Source: Actinomycetospora soli
GTDB taxonomy: Bacteria; Actinomycetota; Actinomycetes; Mycobacteriales; Pseudonocardiaceae
Direction: 5' to 3'
Assembly (NCBI RefSeq): GCF_021026295.1
Contig: NZ_JAJNDA010000003.1
Span: forward strand, 62,001 to 126,000
Length of the DNA: 64,000 bases
Shown in pieces: positions 33,094 to 42,105 of this stretch. Position numbers and translations under genes: made by a program. A model generated the notes under the pieces. That model worked only from the letters and a program-made list of their open reading frames with translations. It was not told the DNA's origin and made no database searches. Position 1 is the first letter of the stretch. Each line of letters starts with the position of its first letter.

Positions 33094-35393
33094 GACCGCG
33101 CGTCCGCGAGCACCCGGCTCGTCCGGGTCACGTCGTCGACGTGGTCGACGGGCACCACCGCCGTCGACACCGCCGTGAAGCACCCCGGGCAGCAGTACTG
33201 CCGGAAGTGCACCGCGCCGTCGACGTACTCCCCCGCGTTGTCCACGACCTGCGGGCCCGCGTCGCTGACCGGCCCCTCGTAGCGGACGAGGTCGAGCTCG
33301 CCCACCGCGCCGGCCCCGAGCACCGTCGCGCAGTGGACACACGCCACCCGGTCGCCGACCGCGACGAGGTTGTCGTCCAGCCGCCGCGCGTCGGTCAGGT
33401 CGACCGTCTCGCGCGTGCCCTCGCTGGTGCCCCGGGCTCGTCGTGCATCCCGGAGTTCCCGACGACGGGTCTCGGTCGCGTCGGCATCGACGGTCCCGTC
33501 GACGACGACCACGCCGTACGCCTGCGCGGCGGCCGCCGCGGTCACCTTCTCCTCGCGTATGTCCCGGGCCACGTCCTCGGGCGCGCGGGTGAGCGGGTCG
33601 CCGTAGCCCCCGCCGCCCTGCCAGAACATCGTGAACACCTCGCCGGGCGCCACGTACGTCTCGCCGTAGCAGGGCTGCAACTCGGCCGTCCCGCCGATCT
33701 CGGACAGATCGCCGGGCAGCTGACCCGCACCGAGCATCGTCGTGACCTCGCTGCCGCGTGCGATGTACTCGACGCCGGTGTTGCCGGGGTAGCCGCCGGC
33801 GAGCCCGTTGTTCTGGCTGACCGCCTTGCCGTTGGAGGCGAGGACGAGGCCGATCGGGAAGCTCGTGCCGTGCGGGGTGACCGCCATCGACGCCGAGACC
33901 CCGCCCCGACGTCGTCCGGGACCACCCGAGTCGGGCTCCTCCCGCCGCCAGAGCGCGAGGACCGGGTAGAGGAACTCGGTCATCTCGACGTCGGGCACGC
34001 GGCCCATCGGGATGCAGAACAGCCCGCCGGTGTCCATGCCGTCGGCCTGCGGCTGGGCGCCGTAGCCGCCGGCCATGGGGTCCATCAGAATGGAGAGGAA
34101 CGGCGTCGGGACCGCGCCGCGCTGGTCGAGCCCGGCGATGACGGCGGTGTCCCACGTACCGCAGCAGGCCGACTGGACGTGCGCGTCGAGCTCCGGCGCC
34201 TGGTCGAGCATCTGCGAGAGGCACTCGGCGACGAGGTTGCCGGTGAGCCACGCCGGTCCGATCGGTCCGCGCCCGACGGCGGCCGGGAAGCTCGCGTTGT
34301 TGATCGTGCCTTCCTCGGCGACGAGGTCGAAGCAGCGCATGAGCCCGCCGGCCGACCACGGGATGTCGCCCGCCAGGATCGGCAGCAGGGCAAGCATGAC
34401 GCCGCCGCGCATGCCGGCGTAGGTGCAGTTCACGACGCCGGACTGCGGGTCGGTGCCGGTGAAGTCGAAGGTCAGGTGGTCGCCGGCCTTGCGCATCTCC
34501 ACGGTGATCTTGTGCAGGCCGCGGTCGCCGGAGTGGGACTGGTCCTGGTAGCCGGTGGCGCGCCACCTGCCGTCGGGAAGGTCGGTCAGCTTGCCCCGCA
34601 GGCGCGACTCGGCGTCGGACATCATCCGCTTCATCACGGCCTTGACCGTGTCGGCGCCGTACTGCTCGATGACGGCGAGGAGGCGGTCGCGGCCGACGGT
34701 GTTGGAGCCGATCTCGGCGCGCAGGTCGAGCCCGATCATCATCGGGACGCGGGAGCGGCGGACCCAGACGTCGGCGACGTCCTCCTGCAGCACGCCGTCA
34801 CGGACGACCTTGATCGGCGGGGTGGGCAGCGACTCGGAGAAGACGTCCTGCGCGGCCGGGGAGAAGGAGCCGAGGCCGACACCGCCGAGGTCGGGCTGGT
34901 GGGCGATCGCGGAGGTCCAGCCGAAGAGCTTCCCCTCCCAGAACACGGGCTGGTAGACCATCGCGTCGTTCTGGTGCAGCCCGCCGCCGACCCACGGGTC
35001 GTTGGTGAGGAACATGTCGCCCTCGGCGATGCCGGGGTTCGTCGCGCGGTGCTGCAGGGTCCAGTAGATGGCGAGGTCGACGGCGCCGACGAGCATCGTG
35101 TTGTAGAGCCCGACCTGCACCTCCTGGCCGAGTTCGTCGGAGACGGCGAAGTCGAAGTCGTTGGCGTCGGTGACGATCGGCGAGCCGGACATGCGCTTGA
35201 GCGCCTCGCCCATCTCGTCGGTGACCGACCAGAGGCGGTGCCGGATGACCTCGTAGGTCAGCGGGTCGAGCGCGTCGATCTGCTCCTGGGTGACGGTGTG
35301 GATCGGCAGGCTCTCCGGGAGCTGCGCGGCGAGCGTGGCGGGGTCGATCGGGCGGCTCGAGAAGCGCTCGGAGCCGGGGACGGCCATCGTCAT
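33090..35393 (-). CDS. HyuB-type hydantoinase/carboxylase subunit with CxxC tail
   Basis: The 767-residue protein matches the hydantoinase B/oxoprolinase family, related to acetone and acetophenone carboxylase subunits: GDMFLTNDPWVGGGLHQNDA, HQPDLGGVG and TGTDPQSGVVNCTYAGMRGG. The C-terminal about 90 residues add two cysteine pairs (CVHC near 684, CCPGC near 734), a zinc-ribbon-like region that in some carboxylases is a separate small subunit. With HyuA it should drive an ATP-dependent ring opening or carboxylation. The ATG at 35393 lies 3 bases after the HyuA stop. The exact reaction is not deducible. Confidence 0.88.
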   Translation of the reverse strand: MTMAVPGSERFSSRPIDPATLAAQLPESLPIHTVTQEQIDALDPLTYEVIRHRLWSVTDEMGEALKRMSGSPIVTDANDFDFAVSDELGQEVQVGLYNTMLVGAVDLAIYWTLQHRATNPGIAEGDMFLTNDPWVGGGLHQNDAMVYQPVFWEGKLFGWTSAIAHQPDLGGVGLGSFSPAAQDVFSESLPTPPIKVVRDGVLQEDVADVWVRRSRVPMMIGLDLRAEIGSNTVGRDRLLAVIEQYGADTVKAVMKRMMSDAESRLRGKLTDLPDGRWRATGYQDQSHSGDRGLHKITVEMRKAGDHLTFDFTGTDPQSGVVNCTYAGMRGGVMLALLPILAGDIPWSAGGLMRCFDLVAEEGTINNASFPAAVGRGPIGPAWLTGNLVAECLSQMLDQAPELDAHVQSACCGTWDTAVIAGLDQRGAVPTPFLSILMDPMAGGYGAQPQADGMDTGGLFCIPMGRVPDVEMTEFLYPVLALWRREEPDSGGPGRRRGGVSASMAVTPHGTSFPIGLVLASNGKAVSQNNGLAGGYPGNTGVEYIARGSEVTTMLGAGQLPGDLSEIGGTAELQPCYGETYVAPGEVFTMFWQGGGGYGDPLTRAPEDVARDIREEKVTAAAAAQAYGVVVVDGTVDADATETRRRELRDARRARGTSEGTRETVDLTDARRLDDNLVAVGDRVACVHCATVLGAGAVGELDLVRYEGPVSDAGPQVVDNAGEYVDGAVHFRQYCCPGCFTAVSTAVVPVDHVDDVTRTSRVLADARS

Positions 35394-35396
35394 GAA

Positions 35397-37505
35397 TCAG
35401 GCTCCGGTCTTCTCGGTGCGACGGATGTGGAGGTTGCCGAGCTCGTCGACGGTGCCGGTGCGGCCCTCGGGGACGACCACGGTCGTCGTCGGGACCTCGA
35501 TGACGGCGGGGCCGGTGATGACGTGGCCGGCGCGCAGTGCGGGGTAGTCGTAGATCGGGGTGTCGACGAAGCCCTGGCCGATCTCGAGGTAGACGGGCCT
35601 CGTTCCCGACGACGGGGCCGGTCCGTCTGCTCGGTCGAGCGGCGGGAGCTCCGGGCTGAACGGGAGGACGCCGCGGCCGCGTACGCGGTAGGTGATGGCC
35701 TGGATGCCGGCGGCGGAGAAGCCGGTGCCCTTGCCGTAGAGGTCGGCGTACTTCTGCTCGAACCGGTTCGCCGCGTCCTGCATCGCACCGGTGTCGACGG
35801 GCCCGTCGGCGACCGGGACCGTGACCTCGGCCAGCTGCATGGCATAGCGCATGTCGATCTCGCGGACGATCTCGACACGGTCGAACTTCAGGCCCTGCCG
35901 GTCGAGGCCCTGGCGGACCTGGTCCTCGAGGAGCGCGAAGTTCTTCTCGGCGCGGACGGCGTCGACGGGGAGCTGGGCCGGGTCGGAGAGCTCCTGGGCG
36001 AGCGCGATGTCGGACGCGGCGAGGCCGTAGGCGGAGAACGCGGAGGCGACCGGGCCGAGCGGGACGACGACCTCGTTCACGCCGAGGTGCGTCGCGTACT
36101 TCGCGCAGAACGCGGGCCCGGAGCCGCCGAAGGCGTAGAGGACGAAGTCGCGCGGGTCGTGCCCGGCCTCGACGACGCTCTTGCGCAGCAGGTCGCCGGT
36201 CTGGGCGTTCTGCGCCGCGTGGATAGCGGCCGCGGCGTCCTCGACGGACAACCCGAGCGGATCGGCGACCTTGGCCTTGATGGCCTCCCGCGCCTTCTCC
36301 AGGTTCAGCGCCTTGCGACCGCCGAGCAGACCCGTCGTCGGGAGGATGCCGAGGACGAGGTTGGCGTCGGTGTTGGTGGGCTCGGTGCCGCCCTGGTCGT
36401 AGCAGGCGGGGCCGGGGACGGCCTGCGCGCTGTGGGGCCCGATGCGGAGGTTGCCGCCGGCGTCGACCCACGCGATCGCGCCGCCGCCCGAGCCGATGGC
36501 GTGGACCTTGAGCGTGGGGACGTTGATCGGGTGGTGGTTGATGACGGTGGTGGTGTCGCGCTCGGGCTCGCCGTCGACGATGAGCCCGACGAGGAACGTG
36601 GTGCCGCCGACGTCGGTGGAGATGATGTTCCGGTGGCCGAGGCGCTGGCCCAACTGCACGGAGCCGATGACGCCACCCGTGAGGACGGAGCCGACCGTGC
36701 TGATCGCCTGCTGCGGGGCCTCGCTCGCGGCGACCGCTCCCCCGTTGGACTGCATGACGAGCAGCGGCCCGCCGAGGCCCTTCTGCTTGAGGCTCGACTC
36801 GAGGGTGGCGAGGTAGTCCCGCAGACCGGGCCCGACCTGCGTCGACATGATCGTCGTGGAGTTGCGGGCGAACTCGCGGATGCGGGGGCTGACCTCGCTG
36901 GAGAGCGCGACGTAGATGTCGGGGTCGATCTCGGCGACGATCTCGCGGATGCGGCGCTCGTGGGTCGGGTTGCGGAAGGCCCAGAGCAGGGAGACCGCGA
37001 TGGCCTGGACGCCGTCGGCCCGGAGCTCGGCGACCTGGGTGCGGACCTCGTCCTCGTCGAGGGCGACGATGACGTTGCCGTCGCGGTCGATGCGCTCGGT
37101 GACCTCGAGGGCGTGCCGCTTGGGCAGCAGGTAGTGGTCCTTGTCCTGCGCGAGGACGTGCTGCAGCTCGTGCGGCGAGCGACCGAGGTAGCGGCCCTCG
37201 ACGTTCATGATGAAGATCGAGTCGCGGTGGCCCTTGGTGGTCAGGAACCCGACCTCGGGGACCTTGCGCTGCACCAGGGCGTTCAGGCTCGAGGTGGTGC
37301 CGTGGGCGATGTGGTGGGTCTCGGCCAGCATCTCCTCCAGCGACCGCCCGAGCTGCTCGGCCAGCAGCTCCAGGACGTCGAGCACGCCCCGGGAGTAGTC
37401 CGGAGGCGTCGACGGGGCCTTCGCGGCGATGACCGAGCCGGAGTCGTCATCCAGCACCGCGTCGGTGAAGGTCCCGCCCACGTCCACGCCGATCACGTAG
37501 GCCAT
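35397..37505 (-). CDS. HyuA-type ATP-dependent hydantoinase/carboxylase subunit
   Basis: The 702-residue ATP-binding subunit has the ASKHA phosphate motif GVDVGGTFTDAV at its N-terminus, a second ISTDVGGTTFLVGLI, GSGGGAIAWVDAGGN and LYAFGGSGPAFC. It is the partner of HyuB in ATP-dependent hydantoinases, 5-oxoprolinase and acetone/acetophenone carboxylases. ATP activates the substrate as a phosphate ester. The ATG at 37505 is preceded by GAGGAG. It is first gene of the five-gene operon, behind a good promoter next to an AraC gene. Confidence 0.92.
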   Translation of the reverse strand: MAYVIGVDVGGTFTDAVLDDDSGSVIAAKAPSTPPDYSRGVLDVLELLAEQLGRSLEEMLAETHHIAHGTTSSLNALVQRKVPEVGFLTTKGHRDSIFIMNVEGRYLGRSPHELQHVLAQDKDHYLLPKRHALEVTERIDRDGNVIVALDEDEVRTQVAELRADGVQAIAVSLLWAFRNPTHERRIREIVAEIDPDIYVALSSEVSPRIREFARNSTTIMSTQVGPGLRDYLATLESSLKQKGLGGPLLVMQSNGGAVAASEAPQQAISTVGSVLTGGVIGSVQLGQRLGHRNIISTDVGGTTFLVGLIVDGEPERDTTTVINHHPINVPTLKVHAIGSGGGAIAWVDAGGNLRIGPHSAQAVPGPACYDQGGTEPTNTDANLVLGILPTTGLLGGRKALNLEKAREAIKAKVADPLGLSVEDAAAAIHAAQNAQTGDLLRKSVVEAGHDPRDFVLYAFGGSGPAFCAKYATHLGVNEVVVPLGPVASAFSAYGLAASDIALAQELSDPAQLPVDAVRAEKNFALLEDQVRQGLDRQGLKFDRVEIVREIDMRYAMQLAEVTVPVADGPVDTGAMQDAANRFEQKYADLYGKGTGFSAAGIQAITYRVRGRGVLPFSPELPPLDRADGPAPSSGTRPVYLEIGQGFVDTPIYDYPALRAGHVITGPAVIEVPTTTVVVPEGRTGTVDELGNLHIRRTEKTGA

Positions 37506-37565
37506 GCGCCTGCTCCTCGTTGAAACTCGCTCGTGACCCGCGCCACGACTTTGACGGTCGTGTCG

Positions 37566-37594
37566 ACTATCTGACAAGAGCGAAGGTTCGTCAA
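37566..37594 (-). promoter_or_regulatory. Promoter of the HyuA operon
   Basis: On the minus strand TTGACG (37594-37589) and GATAGT (37571-37566) are separated by 17 bases. The start would be about 55 bases before the HyuA ATG. The -35 overlaps the stop of the upstream AraC gene, so an activator site would lie within that gene's 3' end or be absent. Confidence 0.65.
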
Positions 37595-38541
37595 GGGCGA
37601 GGGGTGGCCGACTCCCGTCGCTCCGTGGGCGTCATGCCGAACGCGTCCTTGAACCGTCGGGAGAAGTGCGCCGGGTCGCGGAAGCCCCACTCCGCGGCGA
37701 CGGCGGCGATCGTCTTGTGCCTCGCGGCGGGGTGGCCGAGCTCGTCGTGGGCGGCCTCGAGGCGCCGCGTGATGATGAACTGCTCCAGGCTGGTGCCCGA
37801 GCGCGCGAAGAGCGCGAACACCTGTCGTCGGGACATGGAGTGGACCGCCGCGATCCGGTCCGAGCCGAGGCCGGGATCGCGGAGGTGCTGGCGGACGTAC
37901 TCCTGGATGCGCGCCAGGAGCGTCTCGTGGCGGACGGCGCGGGCGTTCGTGTCGTCGCCGGGAGACGAGGCGATGAGCGCCCGGACGAGGTCGATGCTCG
38001 CCGCTCCCACCGTGGCGGCCTGGGGGCTCGCGGCGACGCGGTCGGCGACCTGGAACAGGTCGACGACGTGGCGCGCGACGAGGGCGGCGAGCGGCCCGTC
38101 CTGGAGCCGCGGGGCGGCCGACCGCAGGGTCTCCGGCGGGAGTCCGAGCACGTCGAGGGGGATCTGGAGCGCCCGGGACGCCCCGGTGGTCGCCCAGGAG
38201 AAGGCGAAGGGCGCGGTGAGGTCCACGAGCATCAGTTCGCCGGCGGCGACGTGCCGTCGATGCCCGAACTGCTCGTGTCGCGCCGTGCTCCGTTCCTGCA
38301 CGGCGAGCGCGACGATCGGCGCGCCGTCGCTGCGGGCCCGGCGCGCGTCGCGGGACATGGCCATGCCGGACGAGGCGCTGCGGAACAGGTGCAGGCGGCC
38401 GAGCTGCCAGAGCTCCATCCGGGCGTGGAGGTCGTCGTGCGGCGCGAGCCGGACGGTGGCGGCACTGGCCTCGGCCATCAGCGTCGTCACGCGCTCGGCG
38501 CGGTCCTCGACCGGGATGTCCCGGGAGTCGAGCAGGAGCAT
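37591..38541 (-). CDS. AraC-family regulator (AraC-binding-like sensor)
   Basis: The 316-residue protein has an N-terminal cupin-like sensor of the PF14525 kind and a C-terminal AraC domain (about 215-310: LGSDRIAAVHSMSRRQVFALF and TIAAVAAEWGFRDPAHFSRRF). Relatives control aromatic-acid or alkane catabolism. It is directly upstream of, and on the same strand as, the HyuAB operon, so it is the likely activator in response to the pathway substrate. The ATG at 38541 fits the family. Confidence 0.9.
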   Translation of the reverse strand: MLLLDSRDIPVEDRAERVTTLMAEASAATVRLAPHDDLHARMELWQLGRLHLFRSASSGMAMSRDARRARSDGAPIVALAVQERSTARHEQFGHRRHVAAGELMLVDLTAPFAFSWATTGASRALQIPLDVLGLPPETLRSAAPRLQDGPLAALVARHVVDLFQVADRVAASPQAATVGAASIDLVRALIASSPGDDTNARAVRHETLLARIQEYVRQHLRDPGLGSDRIAAVHSMSRRQVFALFARSGTSLEQFIITRRLEAAHDELGHPAARHKTIAAVAAEWGFRDPAHFSRRFKDAFGMTPTERRESATPRP

Positions 38542-38691
38542 GGCGTCACTCCTCCGGCCAGCTGCTGCTCACCGAGCGTAGAGCGATGCCTGGCCGGACG
38601 GAACGTCGCTCGCCGCAGAATCCGCACTCGGAGGCAAGAAGCCGACATCGAGGGTCAAGAGCGGGGCACTCTGACTACTTATCGTCACGCC

Positions 38692-39549
38692 ATGACCGCT
38701 GCGCCCGACACCATCGTCCTCGTCCACGGCTTCTGGGTGACCCCGCGCTCCTGGGAGAACTGGATCGCCCGCTACGAGAGCCGGGGGTACCGGGTGATCG
38801 CGCCCGCCTACCCCGGCTTCGAGGTGGAGGTCGAGGCGCTGAACGCCGACCCCTCCCCCGTCGAGGCGATCTCGGCGGCCTCGATCGTCGAGCGGCTCGA
38901 GGAGGTCGTCCGGGGGCTGCCGACGCCGCCGATCATCATCGGCCACTCCGCGGGCGGGGCGTTCACGCAGATCCTGCTCGACCACGGGCTCGGCGCGGTC
39001 GGCGTCGCCCTGAACTCGGCACCGACCGAGGGCGTGCCGGTCGTGCCGCTCTCGCAGGTCAAGGCCACGTTCCCGGTGCTGAGGAACCCGGCCAACCGGC
39101 ACCGCGCGATCCGCTACGACTTCGAGCACTGGAACTACGCCTTCACCAACACCTTCCCCGAGGACGAGGCCCGCGCGCTGTACGAGCGGTACGCCGTGCC
39201 GGTGTCGGGCAGCATCATTTTCGAGAGCGCGCTGGCCAACTTGACGCCCGGCCACCAGGGCACCTGGGTCGACTACCACAACGAGAACCGCGCGCCGCTG
39301 CTGTTCGTCGCCGGCAGCCGCGACAACATCATGCCGCCCAAGGTCCAGTGGTCGAACGCCGCGCACTACAAGGCCACGTCGACGATCACCGACGTCGTCG
39401 AGTTCGGCGGTATGCCCCACCTGCTGCCCGCGGCCCCGGGGTGGGAGGAGATCGCGGACCACGTCCTCGCCTGGGCCGTCCGCCACGCGACCGCTCCGCC
39501 GACCGTCGTCACCGAGCCCCCGGCGCCCGTGGAGGCGATCACCGTGTGA
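38692..39549 (+). CDS. Alpha/beta hydrolase
   Basis: The 285-residue enzyme has an oxyanion motif VLVHGFWVTPRSW, nucleophile Ser in IIGHSAGGAFTQ (near 86), an acid-loop FVAGSRDNIMPPK and a His in GGMPHLLP. The protein resembles lysophospholipase/esterase-type hydrolases of actinobacteria. It is monocistronic and divergent from the AraC gene, and a link to the neighbouring catabolic operon is possible but unproven. No ribosome site is evident before the ATG at 38692. Confidence 0.85.
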   Translation: MTAAPDTIVLVHGFWVTPRSWENWIARYESRGYRVIAPAYPGFEVEVEALNADPSPVEAISAASIVERLEEVVRGLPTPPIIIGHSAGGAFTQILLDHGLGAVGVALNSAPTEGVPVVPLSQVKATFPVLRNPANRHRAIRYDFEHWNYAFTNTFPEDEARALYERYAVPVSGSIIFESALANLTPGHQGTWVDYHNENRAPLLFVAGSRDNIMPPKVQWSNAAHYKATSTITDVVEFGGMPHLLPAAPGWEEIADHVLAWAVRHATAPPTVVTEPPAPVEAITV

Positions 39550-39625
39550 CGGTTGGGGCTCGTGTGTCGACGCTCCGTGCAGCATCATCGACGCGTTCCC
39601 GTCGGGAGGCTGACCGGAGGCGCGG

Positions 39626-40024
39626 GTGCACGTCGAACTGCTGGCTCACCGGGTGGTCGAGCTCGTCGAGGGTGCGACCCTCCCCCACCTCGACCACCGG
39701 TCGGTCGTGGCCGCCCTCGCGGCGGTGCTGCTGGGCGCCGGGCTGGTGATCGTGCGCGACTACGCGCTGGACGGCGGCGACCGGCTCCCCCTCCTCGTCG
39801 CCGAGCCCTTCCCCCGCGTCGAGGCGTCGCTCGGGGTGGTGCCGGCGCCGTCGGGTGTCGACGATGCCCTCACCGCGCGACTCCTGCGCTACGCCCAGCA
39901 CCCGGCCGTGGACGGGCTCGTCGTCGTGAATGCCTCCCCGGACCTGATCCCCCGACCTCGGACGCTCGGCGGCGTGCCGGTGCACGCAGCCGTCGCCGGG
40001 GCACGTGCCGGCAGTGACCGCTGA
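39626..40024 (+). CDS. Hypothetical protein, 132 residues
   Basis: The GTG at 39626 follows GGAGG at good spacing. The product has one hydrophobic segment (VVAALAAVLLGAGLVIV) and an Asp-Gly rich middle. The second half (LLRYAQHPAVDGLVVVNAS) looks like a beta-alpha unit. I do not recognise the family. It is 60 bases before the MarR gene of the nicotinate cluster and the operator lies between them, so it is probably separate. Confidence 0.6.
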   Translation: MHVELLAHRVVELVEGATLPHLDHRSVVAALAAVLLGAGLVIVRDYALDGGDRLPLLVAEPFPRVEASLGVVPAPSGVDDALTARLLRYAQHPAVDGLVVVNASPDLIPRPRTLGGVPVHAAVAGARAGSDR

Positions 40025-40036
40025 GCGGTCCCGCTC

Positions 40037-40060
40037 GTTCCGAACACGTACGATTCGGGG
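40037..40060. promoter_or_regulatory. Putative operator before the MarR gene
   Basis: CCGAA (40040) and TTCGG (40058) flank CACGTACGA. Aligned with the reverse complement of the 30-bp operator found at both ends of the nicotinate cluster, 16 of 22 bases agree, including all of the CACGTAC core. It probably allows autoregulation of the MarR gene. Confidence 0.5.
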
Positions 40061-40087
40061 CCGAGGGGTCATGGCGCGAGGGACGGG

Positions 40088-40627
40088 GTGAGCGTGGTGG
40101 CGTCGAGGACCGGTCCGGTCGCAGGCGACCAGGCGCACGACGAGCACCGCGCGAGCACGCGGCGCCGTGCCCGGGTCGAGCCGCCGCCCGACATCGTGGC
40201 CGCTCCCGGCTTCGGCGCCCGCCGCCTCTACCAGGCCTACCTCGCGGCGTGGAACCGCCACGTCGACGCCGTGATCACCGGGCCGCAGTTCGCCGTGCTC
40301 TCCGCGGTGCGGGCCTACCCGGACGCCGACCAGACGGCGCTGGCCGGCGCGGCGGCCCTGGACACGTCCACGATGGCCGACGTCTGCCGCCGGCTCGAAC
40401 GCCGCGGGCTCATCTCCCGGGCGCCGGCACCCCACGACGCCCGCGCCAAGGTCCTCGTCCTCACCGACGAGGGCAACGAGGCCCTGGCCGAGACCTTCCG
40501 CCGGACCCGAGCCCTCGACGAGGCCCTGCTCGCCGACTGCCCCGCCGAGCAGCGACCGCATCTCGCCGCCCTGCTCAACGACCTCGGCCAGCAGTGGGAG
40601 CAGGTCGCGGAGCGCGACGCGCTGTAG
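40088..40627 (+). CDS. MarR-family regulator of the nicotinate cluster
   Basis: The 179-residue protein has a winged helix (about 70-140: PDADQTALAGAAALDTSTMA, then DVCRRLERRGLISRAPAPHD) with a disordered N-terminal tail. It corresponds in position and family to NicR, the MarR-type repressor of nicotinate genes in Pseudomonas. Related sequences are found upstream of its own gene and at both catabolic promoters. 6-hydroxynicotinate is the inducer for NicR, and whether the same holds here is unknown. GTG start at 40088. Confidence 0.85.
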   Translation: MSVVASRTGPVAGDQAHDEHRASTRRRARVEPPPDIVAAPGFGARRLYQAYLAAWNRHVDAVITGPQFAVLSAVRAYPDADQTALAGAAALDTSTMADVCRRLERRGLISRAPAPHDARAKVLVLTDEGNEALAETFRRTRALDEALLADCPAEQRPHLAALLNDLGQQWEQVAERDAL

Positions 40628-40716
40628 AACGCGCGGCAGGCCCACCGGCGTGACCCGGTCGGGCTAGACGGGCGCCTGCACTCTGTTACATCCGTGTCTC
40701 GGGACACAGGAGGATA

Positions 40717-40746
40717 TTGCGTATTCGGATAGTACGTGCTCGGATT
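40717..40746 (+). promoter_or_regulatory. Shared nic operator, left arm
   Basis: A 30-base element upstream of the NicC-like gene reads TTGCGTATTCGGATAGTACG then TGCTCGGATT. It is 28 of 30 identical to the element before nicX (51335-51364, opposite strand). Inside, CGTNYTCGGAT-type units repeat with a 15-base period. An additional GTGTC-TCGG-GACAC hairpin lies just upstream (40694-40707). Confidence 0.8.
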
Positions 40747-40786
40747 TACCCGGTCGGAGGCAACACCACACCGGGAGGGCGGCCAG

Positions 40787-42055
40787 ATGGCGAGCCAGTC
40801 GTTCGAGGTCACCATCGTCGGAGGAGGTCTGGGCGGCCTCTGCGCGGCGCTGTCGCTGCGCCAGCGCGGCATGCGCGTCACCGTCGTCGAGGCGGCGCCC
40901 GAGCTCGGCGAGATCGGCGCCGGCATCCAGACCGCGCCGAACGCCAGCCGCATCCTCATCGGGCTCGGGCTCCGCGCCCAGCTCGAGGCGATCCGCACCC
41001 AGCCCGAGGACCAGGTCCGCCGCCGCTGGGCCGACGGCAGCATCATCGCCCAGCTCCCCCTGGGGCAGCGGGTCATCGACCAGTACGGCGCCCCGTACTG
41101 GCACTATCACCGCGCCGACCTGCACCGGGTCCTGCTGGACGCCTGCACCGACCCCGAGGGGCCCGGCCCGGTCGTCGCGCTCCACACGGGCGCGAAGGTC
41201 GTCGAACTCGACCGCACCGACTCGACGCGGCCCGTCGCGGTCGCCGAGGACGGCCGCCGCTTCGCCGGCGACGTGCTGGTCGGCGCCGACGGGATCCGCT
41301 CCGCGGTCCGCGACCTCGCGGGCTTCGACGACTCGCTCGTCTTCTCCGGCGAGATGGCCTACCGCGCGCTGATCCCCGGCGAACTGGTCGCCGCGGACCC
41401 GGCGACCCGCTTCCTCATGGACCGCTACCACTCGACGATCTGGTACGGCCCGGACAAGCACCTCGTGCACTACGTCATCCGTGGCGGGCAGTACCTCAAC
41501 GTCGTCGCGATCGTGCCGTGCACCGACACCATCGCCGCCGACTGGAGCGGACCCGCCACGCCCGAGCAGCTCGCCGCGGACTTCGCGGACTGGGACGACC
41601 GGGTCCCGACGGTGCTCTCGAAGGCGAAGCCCGAGGACGTCTCCCTGTGGGCGATGTACCGGCGCCGACGCGACCCGGTATGGGTCGACGGCCGGGTCGC
41701 GCTGCTCGGCGACGCCTGCCACGCGATGCTCCCCTACCAGGCCCAGGGCGCCTCCCAGTCGATGGAGGACGCCGCCGTGCTCGCCGAGGAACTCGGCCGG
41801 GTGACCCGCGACGACATCGACGGCGCGCTCGTGCGCTACGTCGACCGCCGCGCCAAGCACGCCGGCATGGTCCAGGACGCCTCGCTGCAGAACATGGCGT
41901 TCTACCACCTGCCCGACGGCCCCGAGCAGCGCGAGCGCGACGAGAAGCTGCGTCGTTTCGACGGCGAGTCCGACGTCTCCTACGACTGGCTGTGGAACGG
42001 CAGCCCGTTGCGGGACCACGACACCGAGTCCATCCACTACCAGTTCGCCCGCTGA
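40787..42055 (+). CDS. nicC: 6-hydroxynicotinate 3-monooxygenase-like FAD enzyme
   Basis: The 422-residue group A flavin monooxygenase has GGGLGGLCAALSLRQRG (FAD Rossmann), a DG motif in VGADGIRSAV and GDACHAMLPYQAQGASQSMED. Free-acid aromatic hydroxylases such as salicylate, 3-hydroxybenzoate and 6-hydroxynicotinate enzymes share this form. In this cluster it should convert 6-hydroxynicotinate to 2,5-dihydroxypyridine by oxidative decarboxylation, as NicC does. The assignment rests on context, since sequence alone does not separate it from other hydroxylases. The ATG at 40787 follows GGGAGG. The frame upstream (40736) crosses the operator and is rejected. Confidence 0.8.
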   Translation: MASQSFEVTIVGGGLGGLCAALSLRQRGMRVTVVEAAPELGEIGAGIQTAPNASRILIGLGLRAQLEAIRTQPEDQVRRRWADGSIIAQLPLGQRVIDQYGAPYWHYHRADLHRVLLDACTDPEGPGPVVALHTGAKVVELDRTDSTRPVAVAEDGRRFAGDVLVGADGIRSAVRDLAGFDDSLVFSGEMAYRALIPGELVAADPATRFLMDRYHSTIWYGPDKHLVHYVIRGGQYLNVVAIVPCTDTIAADWSGPATPEQLAADFADWDDRVPTVLSKAKPEDVSLWAMYRRRRDPVWVDGRVALLGDACHAMLPYQAQGASQSMEDAAVLAEELGRVTRDDIDGALVRYVDRRAKHAGMVQDASLQNMAFYHLPDGPEQRERDEKLRRFDGESDVSYDWLWNGSPLRDHDTESIHYQFAR

Positions 42056-42105
42056 TGCGCGGACCGAGCGATCCCCCCACACCACCCGCGACGGGAGCGA
42101 ACTCC

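Noticed and set aside
33090-37505. Calling HyuA/HyuB acetophenone carboxylase or 5-oxoprolinase
   Set aside because: The families cannot be separated by eye, and the neighbours (CoA-type monooxygenase, maleate isomerase) do not match either described pathway fully.
33036-37523. Very long open frame (about 1495 codons) on the plus strand
   Set aside because: It is the antisense of the HyuA and HyuB genes. The translation is Arg/Gly/Val-rich and family-less, as expected for GC-rich shadow frames.
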